A DNA stretch of 64,000 nucleotides from Dendrophyllia cribrosa (Eukaryota; Cnidaria; Anthozoa; Scleractinia; Dendrophylliidae): the NCBI GenBank assembly GCA_024195265.1, contig JAJLRJ010000014.1, positions 13,708,459 to 13,772,458 on the forward strand, in the 5' to 3' direction. This document shows positions 22,654 through 34,985 of the stretch, one piece after another. Within the stretch, counting starts at the first letter, position 1; the number at the start of each line of letters is the position of its first letter. The notes under the pieces are model-generated. The model saw only the letters and a list, made by a program, of their open reading frames with translations. It ran no database searches and had not been told where the DNA came from. The position numbers and the translations under genes are program-made.

Positions 22654-23064
22654 TTATTATTCCACTGTGACGTCATTTTACCTTATAAGGGAAAGAGAAC
22701 ACGCGAAATATCTGAGCGTATAGACCGATTGCATAAATGGCGCCGAATTTGAATAACAATACGTTAGAAAACCTTAGCCTCGCGTTGATGAGAAAAAACC
22801 TTTGTCTGGAAACATGAGCGCGAGGCTAAGGTTTTCTAACGTATTGTTATTCAAATTCGGCGCCATTCATGCAATCGGTCTATTACACGGTACGATTGCG
22901 GTATTACACCTAGCCTTAGCATCCCGGTTTCAAAACGCAAGCTATTATAAATACAATAAATAATAAATCCCTTATTCAAAAGTTTAACAAATAGTCCGTG
23001 CGGGCATTTTACTCATTGCTCGTAAAATATCCGCGCGCATTATTGTTAAACCATCGAATAACGT
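22654..23064. mobile_element. Inverted copy of the ~430-bp repeat at 6.86-7.29 kb
   Basis: Contains the inverse of the copy near 7 kb (CCTTATAAGGGAAAGAGAAC, AAAATATCCGCGCGC, TTAAACCATCGAATAA). It is interrupted by the 158-bp hairpin MITE at 22723-22880. Confidence 0.6.
22723..22880. mobile_element. 158-bp hairpin MITE with TA duplication
   Basis: Near-perfect inverted arms of about 60 bp start GACCGATTGCAT; the right arm is the inverse, and TA borders both ends. The homologous repeat copy at about 7.2 kb reads straight through this point without the hairpin, so it is an insertion. A TA duplication suggests a Tc1/mariner-type origin. Confidence 0.8.
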
Positions 23065-23186
23065 GTATTTATTATATGAACTTCAGTGAAACACAAGGAT
23101 TTCTCCCAGTGCGGAAAAAATACAATAGGATCCCGATAACAGGAACCGTCAAGAGAAATACAAAACTGTTCGAGGAATTGATCTAA

Positions 23187-24689
23187 GGGACCGTTCATTA
23201 TTTATGGGAGCGGGGAGGGGGGGGGGGGGGGGATGGGTGAGAAAATGGGGGGACCTGAAATTTTAGCCACTACAAAAGGGGGGGTCCTGGGGAAATTTTT
23301 TTGTTATGGAGGGGGGCCTTGAAATTTTAAACAAATGATGTCTTAAATAAAAAAGCGAAAACATAACTACAGTGTACTGTACCAATAAGAGCAGGGCACC
23401 CCAGATTTCATGGCTGGGAGCCTCTGGGCTCTCAGGCTATGATTCTTCTAAGAGCACAGCCTTGCACAGTATTTTGGTGCAGTCATGGAGCATGATTTTT
23501 AATTTTAGTTTCTTTACCGTATTTCCTCGAATAAACGCCGCCTCGAATAAACGCCGCCCTCAAATAAACGCCGCACCTGAGAGCCAAAATATTAATAAAC
23601 GCCGCCCTCGAATAAACGCCGCACCCAAATCATGAAAAATTTAATAAACGCCGCGGCGTTTATTCGAGGAAATACGGTATTTGGTACTGCCATAATTGTA
23701 CACGACATTACTTAAAGTTTTAACCCACCATTAAACATATTACTGGATTGTAACAGTATTAAACTGGAGGGTTTTAGTGATTGAAGTTAAAAGTATTTTA
23801 AATTAGTATCTGTAACCCTAGCCAAAGGAATTTTCCTTATCTGCTACGTGGACATTAATTTGAAGAACTGTCAGTAGTATCTTGTAGTTATCAGTTCGTC
23901 CCTTGCCATCCTTGTAAGTGAGTCAACCCATGCACCACTCCCGGTTTCTGGGTTGCTCAGTGGCAGTCGTTTTGTATATTGCAATAAATCTTTATATAGC
24001 CCAGCTGAGTCTTGGTTGTGATAGTAATTAACAACTATTGAAGTCTTAACTCTAGTACTTCAAATGCACAGTGGACCAAGTGGTTGAATTGCTTTGATAA
24101 AGAAAACCACACAAGAGTCAAAATGCCATAAGTTGTAATAACAATTTATTAATAAATTTACTGAAAATTATTCTAAACTTTATTTTCATTTCCTGTTACA
24201 ACATGTTATGGTTTTACTGCTTTTATTTCTGGTTTATACAGGTTTATGTCTCCTCCATATCCCAATTCCCATCATATCCTCATTACCATCGTACCCTAGT
24301 CCCGTCATATCCCAAATTTACACCTATATGCTTAAAACTAAATATGATATTTATAGAAACACAGCTTTTAATATCAAGACAGCAATACAGTCACCCCCAA
24401 ATTTTCACCTACTTTAGATCTGAAAACCAACACGCTAGCCACTACATCATCGCGCCCCCACAAAGATACGGTATGGATACATACAATACAACTTTTATGT
24501 TATAGAAATCAGATTAATAGTGGGGGGGGGGGGCATTGAAATTCTTCCCAAACAGAACAGAGGGGACCTGAAAAAAATCCAGATGCACTAAGGGGGGGGG
24601 GGGGGGGGGGGGGGACATGAAAAAAAAGAGGAAAATTTATTAATTTCTCACTCATCCCCCCCCCCCTCCCATAAATAATGAACGGTCCC
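23187..24689. mobile_element. 1.5 kb PIF/Harbinger-like non-autonomous element (TAA duplication)
   Basis: Terminal repeats GGGACCGTTCATTATTTATG and inverse, each followed inward by G-rich or C-rich tracts. TAA is duplicated at 23184-23186 and 24690-24692. A related, uninterrupted flank exists near 22.16-22.24 kb (CAAAACTGTTCGAGGTATTG then GATCTGAGTGAAA), giving an empty-site match. No transposase is recognised in the interior. Confidence 0.75.
23516..23685. mobile_element. ~170-bp MITE with AATAAACGCCGC sub-repeats
   Basis: Left end ACCGTATTTCCTCGAATAAA, right end its inverse (TTTATTCGAGGAAATACGGT). The interior holds five or so direct copies of AATAAACGCCGC. Nested in the 23.2-24.7 kb element. 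Confidence 0.8.
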
Positions 24690-24756
24690 TAAGTGAAAAT
24701 CTTTACGTTAGCTACCATGTTTGCCCTTGTTAAGGCGGGGGTGACATGAACGCCAC

Positions 24757-24955
24757 TTTTCCGTAAAAAAAATTGACTTTGCGAGACACCATCACGACAG
24801 AAAGTGTTCGTTTTTGAGGAGAGGAGAAAACAGAGTACCCGGAGAAAAAACCTCTCGGAGCAAGGAAAGAACCCGGCAACAACAAACTCAAACCACATAT
24901 GACGCCGGGCCACATTAGTGAGAGGCGAGTGCTCTCACCACTGCGCCACCACTGC
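24757..24955 (-). mobile_element. tRNA-derived SINE
   Basis: On the minus strand, GTGGCGCAGTGGTGAGAGC is a good pol III A box in a tRNA-like head. It is followed by CACTCGCCTCTCAC and a degenerate B-box region (GTGGTTTGAGTTTG). The tail includes TGGTGTCTCGCAAAGTC, a second copy of which lies on the plus strand at about 25066-25086. Confidence 0.6.
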
Positions 24956-25730
24956 TCGCCACTGTTTCGTTGACAATGACAACAACAACAACAACTACTA
25001 CAACTATGTTGTTTCGTTGACAGCTGTCCACGGTTGCGATCCTACTTTATCAGTTTCTGTCGAGATGGTGTCTCGCAAAGTCTTTTTTTTACGTATTCAG
25101 ATCAGCCCTGCAGTTTATCTTATGTTTGTTCATTTTTTGGCTGGTTAGGTCTCTCGCAGATCCTACGTATACTATGAGCAGCAGCATTATCGTTTGCCGT
25201 CCTTTGTAGATTTCACTTCAAAAACTCTTTGCTCATCTCATGAATCTGTGTTATGGGGTGTTTTGTAAATTTTGGGGGGATTTTTGGGCATGTTTGGGAG
25301 GAAATAGGTTTTCTCAAAGGATTTGTAAAATTAAAAGAAATAAGAAATATTGAAGATTTAGTGAAGTTTTAAAATTAGAATTTGTAGTTAATCGCGTTCG
25401 AAGAACGCAATCCTAATTTCGTGTTGGTTGTCCTGTGGTTTACGTGCAGTAAAATTTGAGATGTTTTGGTAGACGGTCTTCCAAATGGCCGCCCCTATTG
25501 TTTTTTTTCAGGGGCTCATTTCTGCCGGAAATTCCTTCGAACGCGTCTCCGTAATCTGTGATTACTGCTAGTAATTACTAGACGGACACCAAGTTAGTCA
25601 ACTAGTAACCTGGGGTATTCTTGCGTGGGTATCAACTGTCTGTTGGTGTTCCAAAAATCATTTTCTTTCTTCTATCGCTTCTTTAAACCTCTTAAAATTT
25701 CATTTAAATTCAGGTGTACCCCCCCGTTAA

Positions 25731-25946
25731 GGGCGCGTTTTTTGGGACATATTCTGGTCATTCTGAAATCAGAATACGCTAACAAAACTATGTTGTGTAC
25801 ATGTACATTCTCACACACCAAAATGTTTCCAGGTACCCATAGTCAAAGTAGCGACTTCTTTCCATATTTTACGAGAGGAATAGGTGCAATATTTTGAGGT
25901 ATTCTGTTTTTGGAATGGGCAGAATATGTCCAAAAGAAACGCGCCC
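25731..25946. mobile_element. 216-bp MITE (GGGCGCGTTT ends, TAA duplication)
   Basis: About 40-bp inverted ends (GGGCGCGTTT...GGACATATTCTG) with TAA on both sides (25728-25730 and 25947-25949). A truncated copy lies at 60305-60455. The 25.56-25.70 kb flank also matches 61.48-61.60 kb in inverse orientation. Confidence 0.7.
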
Positions 25947-25949
25947 TAA

Positions 25950-26636
25950 GAGTGTGTTCGATTGACTGTATTCCGGAATAAGAATACACAGATTGGTCAC
26001 AAAAAATCGCTCATGTAGAGATTTTGGAGCCATTGGAAAACTAAATTCTCTCTATTACCTTGATATGCATATTTTGACAGATTAATATTTATACTGCAAA
26101 TGTGCCTGAAAAACAATTTTCAGAGACTATTTATTCCGTGACTTCCGTTCGTTCTTATTCCGGAATACGGTCAATGAACGCGCCCGAGCTAAAAGGTGTC
26201 GGTCTACAATCGAAACATCTTCGGATCTTCCTCGGAAATCTTCGGACATCATAGTTCGCAATCTTGACATGAGACATGGCAAGGAAAAAACTGTTGGCAA
26301 TATTGTCGTACAGATAAACACATGAGCAAATAAAACCGAGTGTAAATTAATTCAGTTTAATCGTCGATTCTTGTCCTTTTGGAAGAAGACTTTTGCGGAA
26401 AGGGTTTGCGGGAGTTGTAAAATTTATTAATAATTCATATTTAGTAAATTTTTACCTCTCGATAATGATTTTCTAGATTTCTGATTGGTCCCACCGCTAC
26501 GATCTGAGTCGTTATTGGTTAATTTGCCCAAATATGGAAAAATGATGACGAAATTGTTTTCCTCGTCGCGGAAAAAAAAAGCACGTGCACGTGCATTGGC
26601 CGTGCACGTGGCGAGCAAATCTTTCCTCGTCCGCAG
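25950..26636. other. No gene; probable second MITE at ~25,957-26,190
   Basis: GTGTTCGATTGACTGTATTCCGG at 25955 is mirrored by CCGGAATACGGTCAATGAACG near 26160-26180, giving a ~230-bp inverted-ended segment. The remainder contains a GCACGTGCACGTGC palindrome (26580-26595) and no recognised gene. Confidence 0.4.
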
Positions 26637-27055
26637 TGTTACAGCGAAATCATGATGGTCATAGTTTCACACGCGCTTTATTACGACTTTGATTACGGTT
26701 GCTAAAAATAAAGCAAAGTTACAAGTTACTAAGGAATACAAACCGGGAAGCAAAAGACAACGAAGAAATAACAGTAAAAGGAAAAAACGAAGCAAAGACA
26801 CTTACAAACGTTGTGTGACCTGAACTTGTTGGACGGAAAAAATCACGGTAAAACGCTACGAAATTGATGTTAACCTTACGAAACTTAAACAAAATGCCCC
26901 GAAATAAACGATGAAACTTACACAAATGACCTAAAACAAAGAAAATTATACGGGAAAATCTAACAGAATATAAATGCGGTAAGCGAAAGAATGCAAAAAC
27001 TAAACAAAGGAACGAACGCTAGGAAACATATTTGTTCAAGAATGCAGCCACAACA
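26637..27055 (-). repeat. 3' LTR of the BEL/Pao element
   Basis: 419 bp. On the minus strand it is preceded by a purine-rich stretch (AGGGGAGCCAGA, 27056-27067) that is a plausible polypurine tract. That stretch fixes the LTR start at TGTTGTGG. Confidence 0.9.
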
Positions 27056-27173
27056 TCTGGCTCCCCTAAGAGTTTAAAGAAACTCTTATGTTCCTAATTC
27101 TTAATTAATCTTTAAAGTTCGTTGCACAGTTCTAAATCGCCGTGGCTCCTCTGGCTGGGATAACCCCTGGTCT

Positions 27174-30100
27174 TCATTCTTCTTCATTCTCCAATATCAG
27201 TACGATCTTCTGAATGGGTCTCTCCAGAGTTGTCTTTGCCGTAGCAACCTTAACTGATCGGACTCGTCCCTTTGGATCTGGGTGGGCGTCGACAACTCGA
27301 GCCGTGTTCCATCGGTTCCTTGGCAATCGATCATCGGCGATTAATACCAGGTCCCCTCTTTCAAGGTTTCTCTTCGGGCTGTTCCATTTTACTCTCTCTT
27401 GTAGGCTTTGAGCGTACTCCTTTCTCCATCTCGACCAAAAGACGTTTGACAAATACTGAACCCGTTTCCATCTTCGACGCAGATAAACGTCAGTCTTCTG
27501 GAAGTTACCTGGAGGTGGCATCACGATCTTCGACTTCATTGTCAAAAGGTGGCTCGGTGTTAAAGGGTCCAGATCCCCAGGATCACTTGACGGAACAGTA
27601 AGCGGACGGCTGTTAATGATGCATTCTACCTCAGCTAACAAGGTTCTCAGAGACTCGTCATCAAGGGCGTGGCCATACTCCCGCATCAGTGCGGATAAAA
27701 TGGATCGAACAGACCGTATCTGGCGTTCCCAGACGCCCCATATGGGACGCCGCTGGGGGATTCTGTTTCCATCGGATAACCCAATCAGCATTAGAGTCTT
27801 GGCTAAGGCGTCTTTGGATGCCGTCATGGTCCATCTCTTCTAGTGCTTTCTTAAGCTCGGTCTGCGCTCCCACAATATTGGTTCCCTGATCTGATCTGAT
27901 CTCGCGTACCGGCCCTCTTCTTGCAATAAATTCGTCGCAAGGCGTTCATGAAAGAGTCTGTTTCTAGCGAGTCTGCGGTTTCGATGTGTACTGCTCTGCT
28001 GGCTAAGCACGTAAATAGTACCCCATAGCGTTTTACTTCTTTCCTTCTTGCTTTATCTGAAAGGGACCAAATAAATCCACACCACAAATAGGTGAAGGGA
28101 GGGGCAGATGTTTTCCTCTCCTCAGCAGGTCAGCCATCTTCTGTTCACCAGTTGTTCTCGGACCAAGACGACGACATTCAACACATTTAGAAATGAAATG
28201 TCTCACGACAGAGTTCGCGTTGACTATCCAATATCGGCTTCTGAGCTCGTTTAACGTAATGCCTCTGCCGGCGTGAGCGACGTTCTTATGAGTATCGCGG
28301 ATGATGAGCTCGACAATGAAACTCTTCTTCGGGAGGATTATCGGATGCTTAAAGTCTTCCGTGAACTCCTGCGAGTTACCCAGTCTACCACCAACACGAA
28401 TGAGTCCATCTTGGTCCAGGAAGGGATCGAGGCGATACAAGGTACTCGACTTCTTGATTTCAGACTTCTTCGCCTTTGCGAATTGGCGGTCGTTCTTGGA
28501 GTCTGTTCGTTGAATCTTCTGTAAGGCTTTTATTGCCGTGGGAAACGTACCACCCTGCACAAGTTTAAGAATGGTCTTCTCAGCTCTATTCAGCTCTTCT
28601 ACTCTCAATGGCTCGACTTTAATGTTAGTAGCGCGTCCAACTCCGTTTGCAGCATCATCAGTAATGCTTTGTTTAGGCTTGAGACGGAGTATCCAGGCAA
28701 TGGATCTCTTCAGCCGGTGCCATTCAGAGAATCGGGTAAGCCTCGTCAGGAAGTTTGCGTTCCCACTGACGTCCGTGGTGTGCACCAGAATCCTTTTAAC
28801 TTCAGGATCGTCGACAGAGATATCGTTTAGGCCACTAGGGGGCCGAGGCCACTGACTCTCAGGTAGCCATAAGAACTTCGGACCCGTTATCCAACGATGC
28901 TGCTCGGATAGCTCAGGACCATTAATACCACGTGATGCGTCGTCTGCTGGGTTTTGTTTGGTCTCAACGTACCTCCACTGGTGAGTGTGCGTCGCGTCTC
29001 GTATCGTCTGTACGCGATTCGCCACAAAAACGTGAAAGCGTTTCTTTTCATTGCGTATGTAGCTTAACACGGTTGTACTGTCCGTCCAATAGAGCTTGCT
29101 CTCAACAGGTTCGTCTAATTCTCTGGCGATCATTTCTCCCACTCGAACTGATACAGTGGCTGCGGTAAGCTCCAGACGTGGGATTGTCATAGTTTTAACA
29201 GGAGCAACACGAGCCTTCCCCATCATGAGGAATGCACAATGGATATCACCTCTCTCGTTCTCCATTCTAAGGTAAGACACTTGACCGTAACCAGTTGCGC
29301 AAGCATCAGAGAAACTGTGGATCTGTCTCGAAACGACGGTGCCAAAGTTCACGGGCTTAAGACATCGTTCCATGGAGAATTGTTCGAGGGCAGGCAATTG
29401 GCTTCTCCAATTATCCCAACGTACGCGGAACTCTTCGCCAATCTCGTCGTCCCAACTTAGCTTCGTACGGCACAAATCCTGTAATATCTTCCTTCCGACT
29501 AACAGAAAGGGTGCTGCTATGCCCAGGGGGTCGTAGACTGATGATATGGTGGACAGTATTCCTCTGCGTGTTGCTGGCTGGTCTTTGACAACGATTCTGA
29601 AACCAAACATGTCTGACTCGATCGCCCATTGGACAGCAAGAGCTCTCTCAACTGGATAGTAATCATTTCCTAATTCCAACGATTTAACTTCTTGGGCGCG
29701 CGCTTCTTCTGGGATACTTTCAAGAACGCTCTTGCTGTTACTGACGAACTTGGCCAAATTGAACCCTCCATATGCGCAAGCACAGCGAACACCACGTATC
29801 CTGTTGATAGCAGCATCTTCTTTCTCTTCAGAACGAAGACAGTCATCAACGTAGAAATTCTTTCGCAGAACATCTGCGGTTTCTGCACCCACAATCTTTT
29901 CTGAGTCGTCAGCTGCTCTTAGTAAGCGAAATTCGAACAGCTCGGCGAGGAGACTGCGCCAAACAAGTGGACGTTCATTTGGTACTCTTCAACATCTTGT
30001 GTTAGGTCACCATCGGGCCACCACAGGAAGCGAAGGAAGTCTCGCTGGCCCTCAGGCACCCGGACTTGATGGAACATTGCATCGATGTCACTCATAAATG

Positions 30101-30348
30101 CTATCGGTTCTTGGCGAAATCTTGTAAGAACACCACAAGTCGATTCGTAAGGTCTGGCCTTGTAGCAACTTGTCGTTCAGCGATATACCTCCGAATCTGG
30201 CGCTACAGTCGAACACCACCCTTATCTTGTTCGGCTTCTTGGCATGGTAAATGCCATGATGGGGTATGTACCAAACTTGACCCGGTTTTGCAGGAATAAG
30301 ATCTGACGGTACCTTCCGAGCAAATCCCTTGGCAATGATGCTGTTCAT
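27174..30348 (-). pseudogene. pol: BEL/Pao pol: reverse transcriptase, RNase H, integrase (frame-broken)
   Basis: The minus-strand frames are read in order. 30348-30088 carries the RT fingers (RVVFDCSARFGG). After a frame-broken stretch, 29892-28033 carries the RT palm catalytic box YVDD (in NFYVDDCL), the Pao-specific domain, RNase H-like sequence (SDACATGYG; WTDSTTVLSYI) and the H2C2 zinc-binding domain of integrase. 28087-27661 holds the integrase core in overlapping frames, and 27827-27174 the C-terminal DUF5641-like domain. Frame changes occur between about 30088 and 29892 and near 28033-28087 and 27850. The product would normally be one polyprotein with gag and protease, used for cytoplasmic reverse transcription and integration; this copy cannot encode it intact as assembled. 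Confidence 0.9.
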
Positions 30349-30398
30349 AAAGTTAACATAGTCCTTGTAAAACTTCTCACTCTTAACAAGCTTCTTCC

Positions 30399-31295
30399 TT
30401 AACCAGCGTGCTCTTTGAAGGACTTGCTCTTTGTTCTCGGGAAACCATAGATGATCACCACGGAAAGGAGGGGGATTTCATAATGACGATCTTCCGTGTG
30501 ACGAATTCCCAGGCTGACTATCCTTAGAAACTCCTTGTCTTCTCGTGAATGTTCTTGCTCTTTGTCGTCAGTTCGTTCACTGAAGTCCAGTTCGAGCATC
30601 TTATTCAGTGCTTGTGGAGTGACGATCTCTCTAACTTTGCTCTCTACCATAAAGTGGTGGTCAAGGTGTCTACCTGAACCGACTTCCTTTGCAGCAACTC
30701 TATGGCAACTGACAGTCGGATGTTCCGTGCCGCACATGTACAGAGGGCCCACTATTGCCCATCCAGCAAACGTCTTAATCGCAAAAGGACCACCATCTTC
30801 ACTTGCTAATACGTCTATTGGTTCGAGAGCTCTCGGACAGTTTGAGCCAATTAAGAGGCCGATCCTGACATCAGGTAACTGTGAGGGCAAGTCTTCGGCT
30901 ATGCTTCTGAGAGGTTTCCAACGATAGGCGAGCTCGGGCGTAGGCACGTTTTTGGGCGTAGAAAGTTCCTCTTTAGTGAAAATCTTCGGCAGCTGTATGG
31001 GATTCTCGCCTTTCAAGTCTGTAACGACTAGTCCATTCAAGACTTTAGAGTCATGCAACTTTGTACCGTTGACAGTCTTAACCATCAGCTGTGTATCCAC
31101 GCCATTCACTTTTAAGGTGGCTGCGATGTCGTCAAGAACGAACGTACCGGTACTACAGGTGTCAAGCATGGCGTAAGTAAGGACTTCACATTCAGCAAAT
31201 TTCAGCCTAACGGGAACGATGGGAACGGCGGCAATCGTTTCTTCGGTACCTGCAGCGTTACAGAGGGCTTCTTCCACCTCCGTATGAGCATTCAA
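30399..31295 (-). pseudogene. BEL/Pao aspartic protease segment (DUF1758-like)
   Basis: Contains the retroviral-type aspartic protease signature LDTCSTGTFV near residues 44-53 of this frame, with a downstream LLIGSNCPRALEP segment typical of the Pao protease domain. It lies between gag and RT as expected but is separated from both by frame changes. It would mature the gag-pol polyprotein. Confidence 0.85.
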
Positions 31296-31361
31296 AGCAT
31301 GATCCTTTGGTTGTGGAGCAGGGGGGCTTAGCTGCTTGGAGCCTTCTGAGTGAGGGCGAAG

Positions 31362-33402
31362 CTATCGTCGTGCATTCCCGTTGGATGTCGACGTGAGTAG
31401 CTCTTGTAGGTCCTTCGCTGGGCACAGGGCTCTATGTCCAGGACTGTAGCAGGCAAAGCAAAGTGATTTCTCCTTTAGAAACTTCCTTTGTGGTAATGTT
31501 TTCTTTAAGTATTCTTGACAATCGTCCAAGTCATGAGTCTTATTACAGAACTTACAGAGACCAGTGGGGGTGCGTGAGCCGGACTCTTGGCCAGCGGTTA
31601 CATCTGTCGCGTGAGTGGAGGCGTGATGTGAAGTGCCAGACGTTTTAGACTTGCTAGGGCCTTTGCTTTTGCCTTTACTAAAGCGATCAAGTCGATCTGA
31701 GGAACCTTCCAGACGACGGAGCGCTTCTCGCGAGAAGACTGGGTCGGTCGCAATTCCCGCTTCTGCATTTACGAAATCCACGAAGTCACCAAAGGAGGGG
31801 ATCGCTCCACCCTTCACTCTGCTTTTATTTGCTTCTCGGCGCCATCTGTCTTGAAGCGTAAATGGAAGCTTAGTAACCATGCTTTGCAAATTGTGAGGAT
31901 GGTTGAGGATAGACAGGAAGGTTAGAGTCGACATCGCGCTCCGGCACTGACTAAGGTAGATGGAAAATCTGTCTAATGCCAGCTCATCCCCTGGACGGAT
32001 GCAGGGCCACTCATTAATCTTCTTAAGATAGGCGTTAGATATCTTGTAAGGGTCCCCATACTTCTCATTTAGAGTCTTTTGGCCTTTAGATATCCGCTGT
32101 GTCTATCAAGGTGGAGACATCCTTTGATAAGGTCCTTGGGTTCTTCGTCTAAATATTGCTCTAAGTATTGTAGACGGACATCATTTGCACTGACTTTAGC
32201 TTCTACTTGCGACTCAAAACTTCTTATGAATGTAAAATACTCCAAAGGATCGCCACTAAACTTGGTCAATGTCAGTGAAGGCAGTAAACTCTGTTGTTGT
32301 TGCTCCGCTAGCAATTCTGTTAATCTGTTTTGTTGCTGAAGGACATCGCAGAACTGCCTTGTACTCTGTCGTATATCGGCTATGCATGGTTCGCTAGGGA
32401 GGGGTTCTTGCTTCGGTCGCACTACTGGTTCTGTATCCTGCTTGATATCGGCGACGAGAAATTCAGGTGCTAAAGGATTCAGACTTGGATGCTGCATTGG
32501 CTCAGGAGGGGTTTGAATCACAGGAGCGCCATATGGCTCAGCAATAAAGTTTACATTAGTCCCAGTGTTTAATGATACAGTTGGAGCTGTGTAAGTGCTT
32601 GAAACGGTCGGATAAAACTGCCCAGAAAAGGTAGATCCTCGTACAGAAGAGGCTTTTAAAGGCGGCTTTTCACGAACACTTAAATCATCTCTGACGCCAC
32701 TTTCAATTTCTGCGAACACACCCTCACGCACGCGAGCGACTGCTAATTGTTCTTCGAGGCGTAACTCTCGACCTTCTTTTCCAATTCCTTCCGTTTTTCC
32801 AGCATAGCTACTCTTGCCATTAACTCGGCGGCTTTGGCCTTTTCTTTCGCTCTGCTTGTAGCGATTGATCGGCTAGAAGATCTAGAGGACGCTTGTGAAC
32901 GACGCGATGTTGATGTTGTAGAATGTACTGAGCCAACTTGAGATCTAGTTTCCAAACTATGTTCGATGGTCTCTTTTGCAGAAGAAATCCAGCGTACAGC
33001 TTTCTCTATAAAATCGTTAATCCTTTCACTCTGTTCGATATACCAAACGTTCGCAACGTTAAATTCATCTTCAGTCTCAAGATCATCCAAAAGTGCGGCG
33101 GCACTTGTCTTAAGTTCTTCCACGGTGATACGAAATGAAGTCAGATTCCTTTCCACAACATCCACATTTTCTTCGTTAGTCACTAAAGAATCGATTTCCT
33201 TCATCTGTCGTAGCACTCTTTTACTGACGGATTGACAGTCTGTCCATCGAATGTGGGCGATGAATGCCTTTCCTTTCTCGGTGCGCTGCCTTCGCCTTGT
33301 TACTCCGATTGCTTGAGCAGCATCTGCGAGATCCAAATTGTCGCTTTCCGTTCCAACTTGTTCACGAATCTGATGGCTCCCGGTTTCCTCGATTGGATCC
33401 AT
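31362..33402 (-). pseudogene. gag: BEL/Pao gag (coiled-coil, DUF1759, CCHC knuckles), frame-broken
   Basis: Three successive frames: 33402-32743 (helical, Ser/Arg-rich end), 32731-32069 (Pro/Gln-rich linker then FSGDPLEYFTFIRSFES, the DUF1759 gag signature) and 31934-31362. The last has two zinc-knuckle-like motifs (CKFCNKTHDLDDC and CFACYSPGHRALC), which would bind RNA. The start ATG at 33402 lies only about 14 bases after the 5' LTR. A single-base frame change occurs near 32740, another between 32069 and 31934. Confidence 0.85.
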
Positions 33403-33416
33403 AACGTTTCAACGAA

Positions 33417-33844
33417 TGGTACAGCGAAATCATGATGGTCATAGTTTCACACGCGCTTTATTACGACTTTGATTACGGTTGCTAAAAATAAAGCAAAGTT
33501 ACAAGTTACTAAGGAATACAAACCGGGAAGCAAAAGACAACGAAGAAATAACAGTAAAAGGAAAAAACGAAGCAAAGACACTTACAAACGTTGTGTGACC
33601 TGAACTTGTTGGACGGAAAAAATCACGGTAAAACGCTACGAAATTGATGTTAACCTTACGAAACTTAAACAAAATGCCCCGAAATAAACGCTGAAACTTA
33701 CACAAATGACCTAAAACAAAGAAAATTATACGGGAAAATCTAACAGAATATAAATGGACTAAATGCGGTAAGCGAAAGAATGCAAAAACTAAACAAAGGA
33801 ACGAACGCTAGGAAACATATTTGTTCAAGAATGCGGCCACAACA
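33417..33844 (-). repeat. 5' LTR of the BEL/Pao element
   Basis: 428 bp, nearly identical to the 3' LTR apart from a 9-bp insertion (GGACTAAAT near 33757) and a few substitutions. The end next to gag reads TGGTACAG on the plus strand where the other LTR has TGTTACAG. Confidence 0.9.
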
Positions 33845-34096
33845 TAATTTCTACAATTGTTATGTTCGAATCCATAACCATTTCTGGCATTTTTTTGAAG
33901 GAAACTTTGACATTCTTCTCCATCTTATTTTGAAGGAAACTACTTTTGAAAGAAACATTCTTCTCGATCTCGCCGCCTGTTTATAGCATTTACTCGCTTT
34001 CGATTTGTGAAGCAGTCATGTGACACTTGTTCACTGACGTGACAGTCATGTATTTTTTTGGAGCGGAAATATTTTGAGTGTTTGAAAATTTACTAA

Positions 34097-34213
34097 AACA
34101 GTTATTCATCTCGGCCTCGCCGAATATGAGCTGATATATAACCAACTCGGCGCGGCGCCTCGTTGGTTATATATATCAGCTCATATTCGGTTCGTCATCG
34201 ATGAATAACTGTT
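34097..34213. mobile_element. 117-bp hairpin MITE
   Basis: AACAGTTATTCATC at the left pairs with GATGAATAACTGTT at the right, and the inner arms GAATATGAGCTGATATATAACCA / TGGTTATATATATCAGCTCATATTC also pair (described by position, arms about 45 bp). No coding potential. Confidence 0.65.
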
Positions 34214-34985
34214 AAACAGCAGGAGCCCATGGTTCCTGATAACAGTTATGACCAATGAATAGGCAGTATTTGAGTCACATGTATATTTTTGTAAACCCCA
34301 ATAAAAATCAACTGTCTGAAAGCACGGGGAGGGTTTGAAAAGGCAGCAGGGAAAGGCAGGGGTTGATGAATTATGAATTAGTTGAATAATCAATATGATT
34401 AACTTTTCTAAAGATCCCTAACTGGCCTAATTAGTATGCTTAACTTTAATAAAGATGAGTCCTGTAAATTTCTCTAAAGTTTATTAATCAATCACAAAAA
34501 AATAAAGCGAATTGGGCGGATAACGGGCAAGATTTCCGTACGACCCCATACATTAATTATGTATACGCGCTATTATAAAAGACAACAATAGAGAAAACAA
34601 TAGACTGCCTTTGGGAATAGCATACATTATACAGTTTTTTTTTAATTTTTTTTCTAAGTCTTTTTCAAATTAGGTCTAAAATGAACATTTTCATCCAAAT
34701 TTGTCGAAGAAAATGCGCCGTTTTTCGTGTTTTTCGAGTTGTAGCGAGAAAGAAAAATTAAAAACGTAGGGTTTGGCGAGAAAGGTTAGCTTTTAAATGA
34801 GGGTTAGGGAAACTGCGTCGATTAATAGACCAGAGAAAAATAAATTGAAACTCACCGTTGATGTTGTTGTGGTGATTTTTTCCGTTTTCCACCTTGTGAT
34901 GCGATGTGTTGAATCTTTACTTGGTGTATTATTGATTTCACGAAAGAAGATCACGAATGGTGCATAGATTGTTACGTGGAACACT
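34214..34985. other. No gene recognised
   Basis: AT-rich sequence without a recognisable domain. It may contain the 3' UTR of the transposase relic downstream on the minus strand. Confidence 0.35.

Larger units (their letters stand above)
26637..33844 (-). mobile_element. BEL/Pao LTR retrotransposon, 7.2 kb
   Basis: Two direct repeats (26637-27055 and 33417-33844) bound gag, protease, RT-RNase H and integrase frames in the BEL/Pao order on the minus strand. The LTRs start TGTTGTGG and end near CA on the coding strand. They differ by one 9-bp insertion and about three substitutions, so the insertion is young. No target duplication is visible (flanks CCGCAG and TAATTT). Several frames are broken. 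The leader between the 5' LTR and gag is only about 14 bases and no primer-binding site is obvious. Confidence 0.9.
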
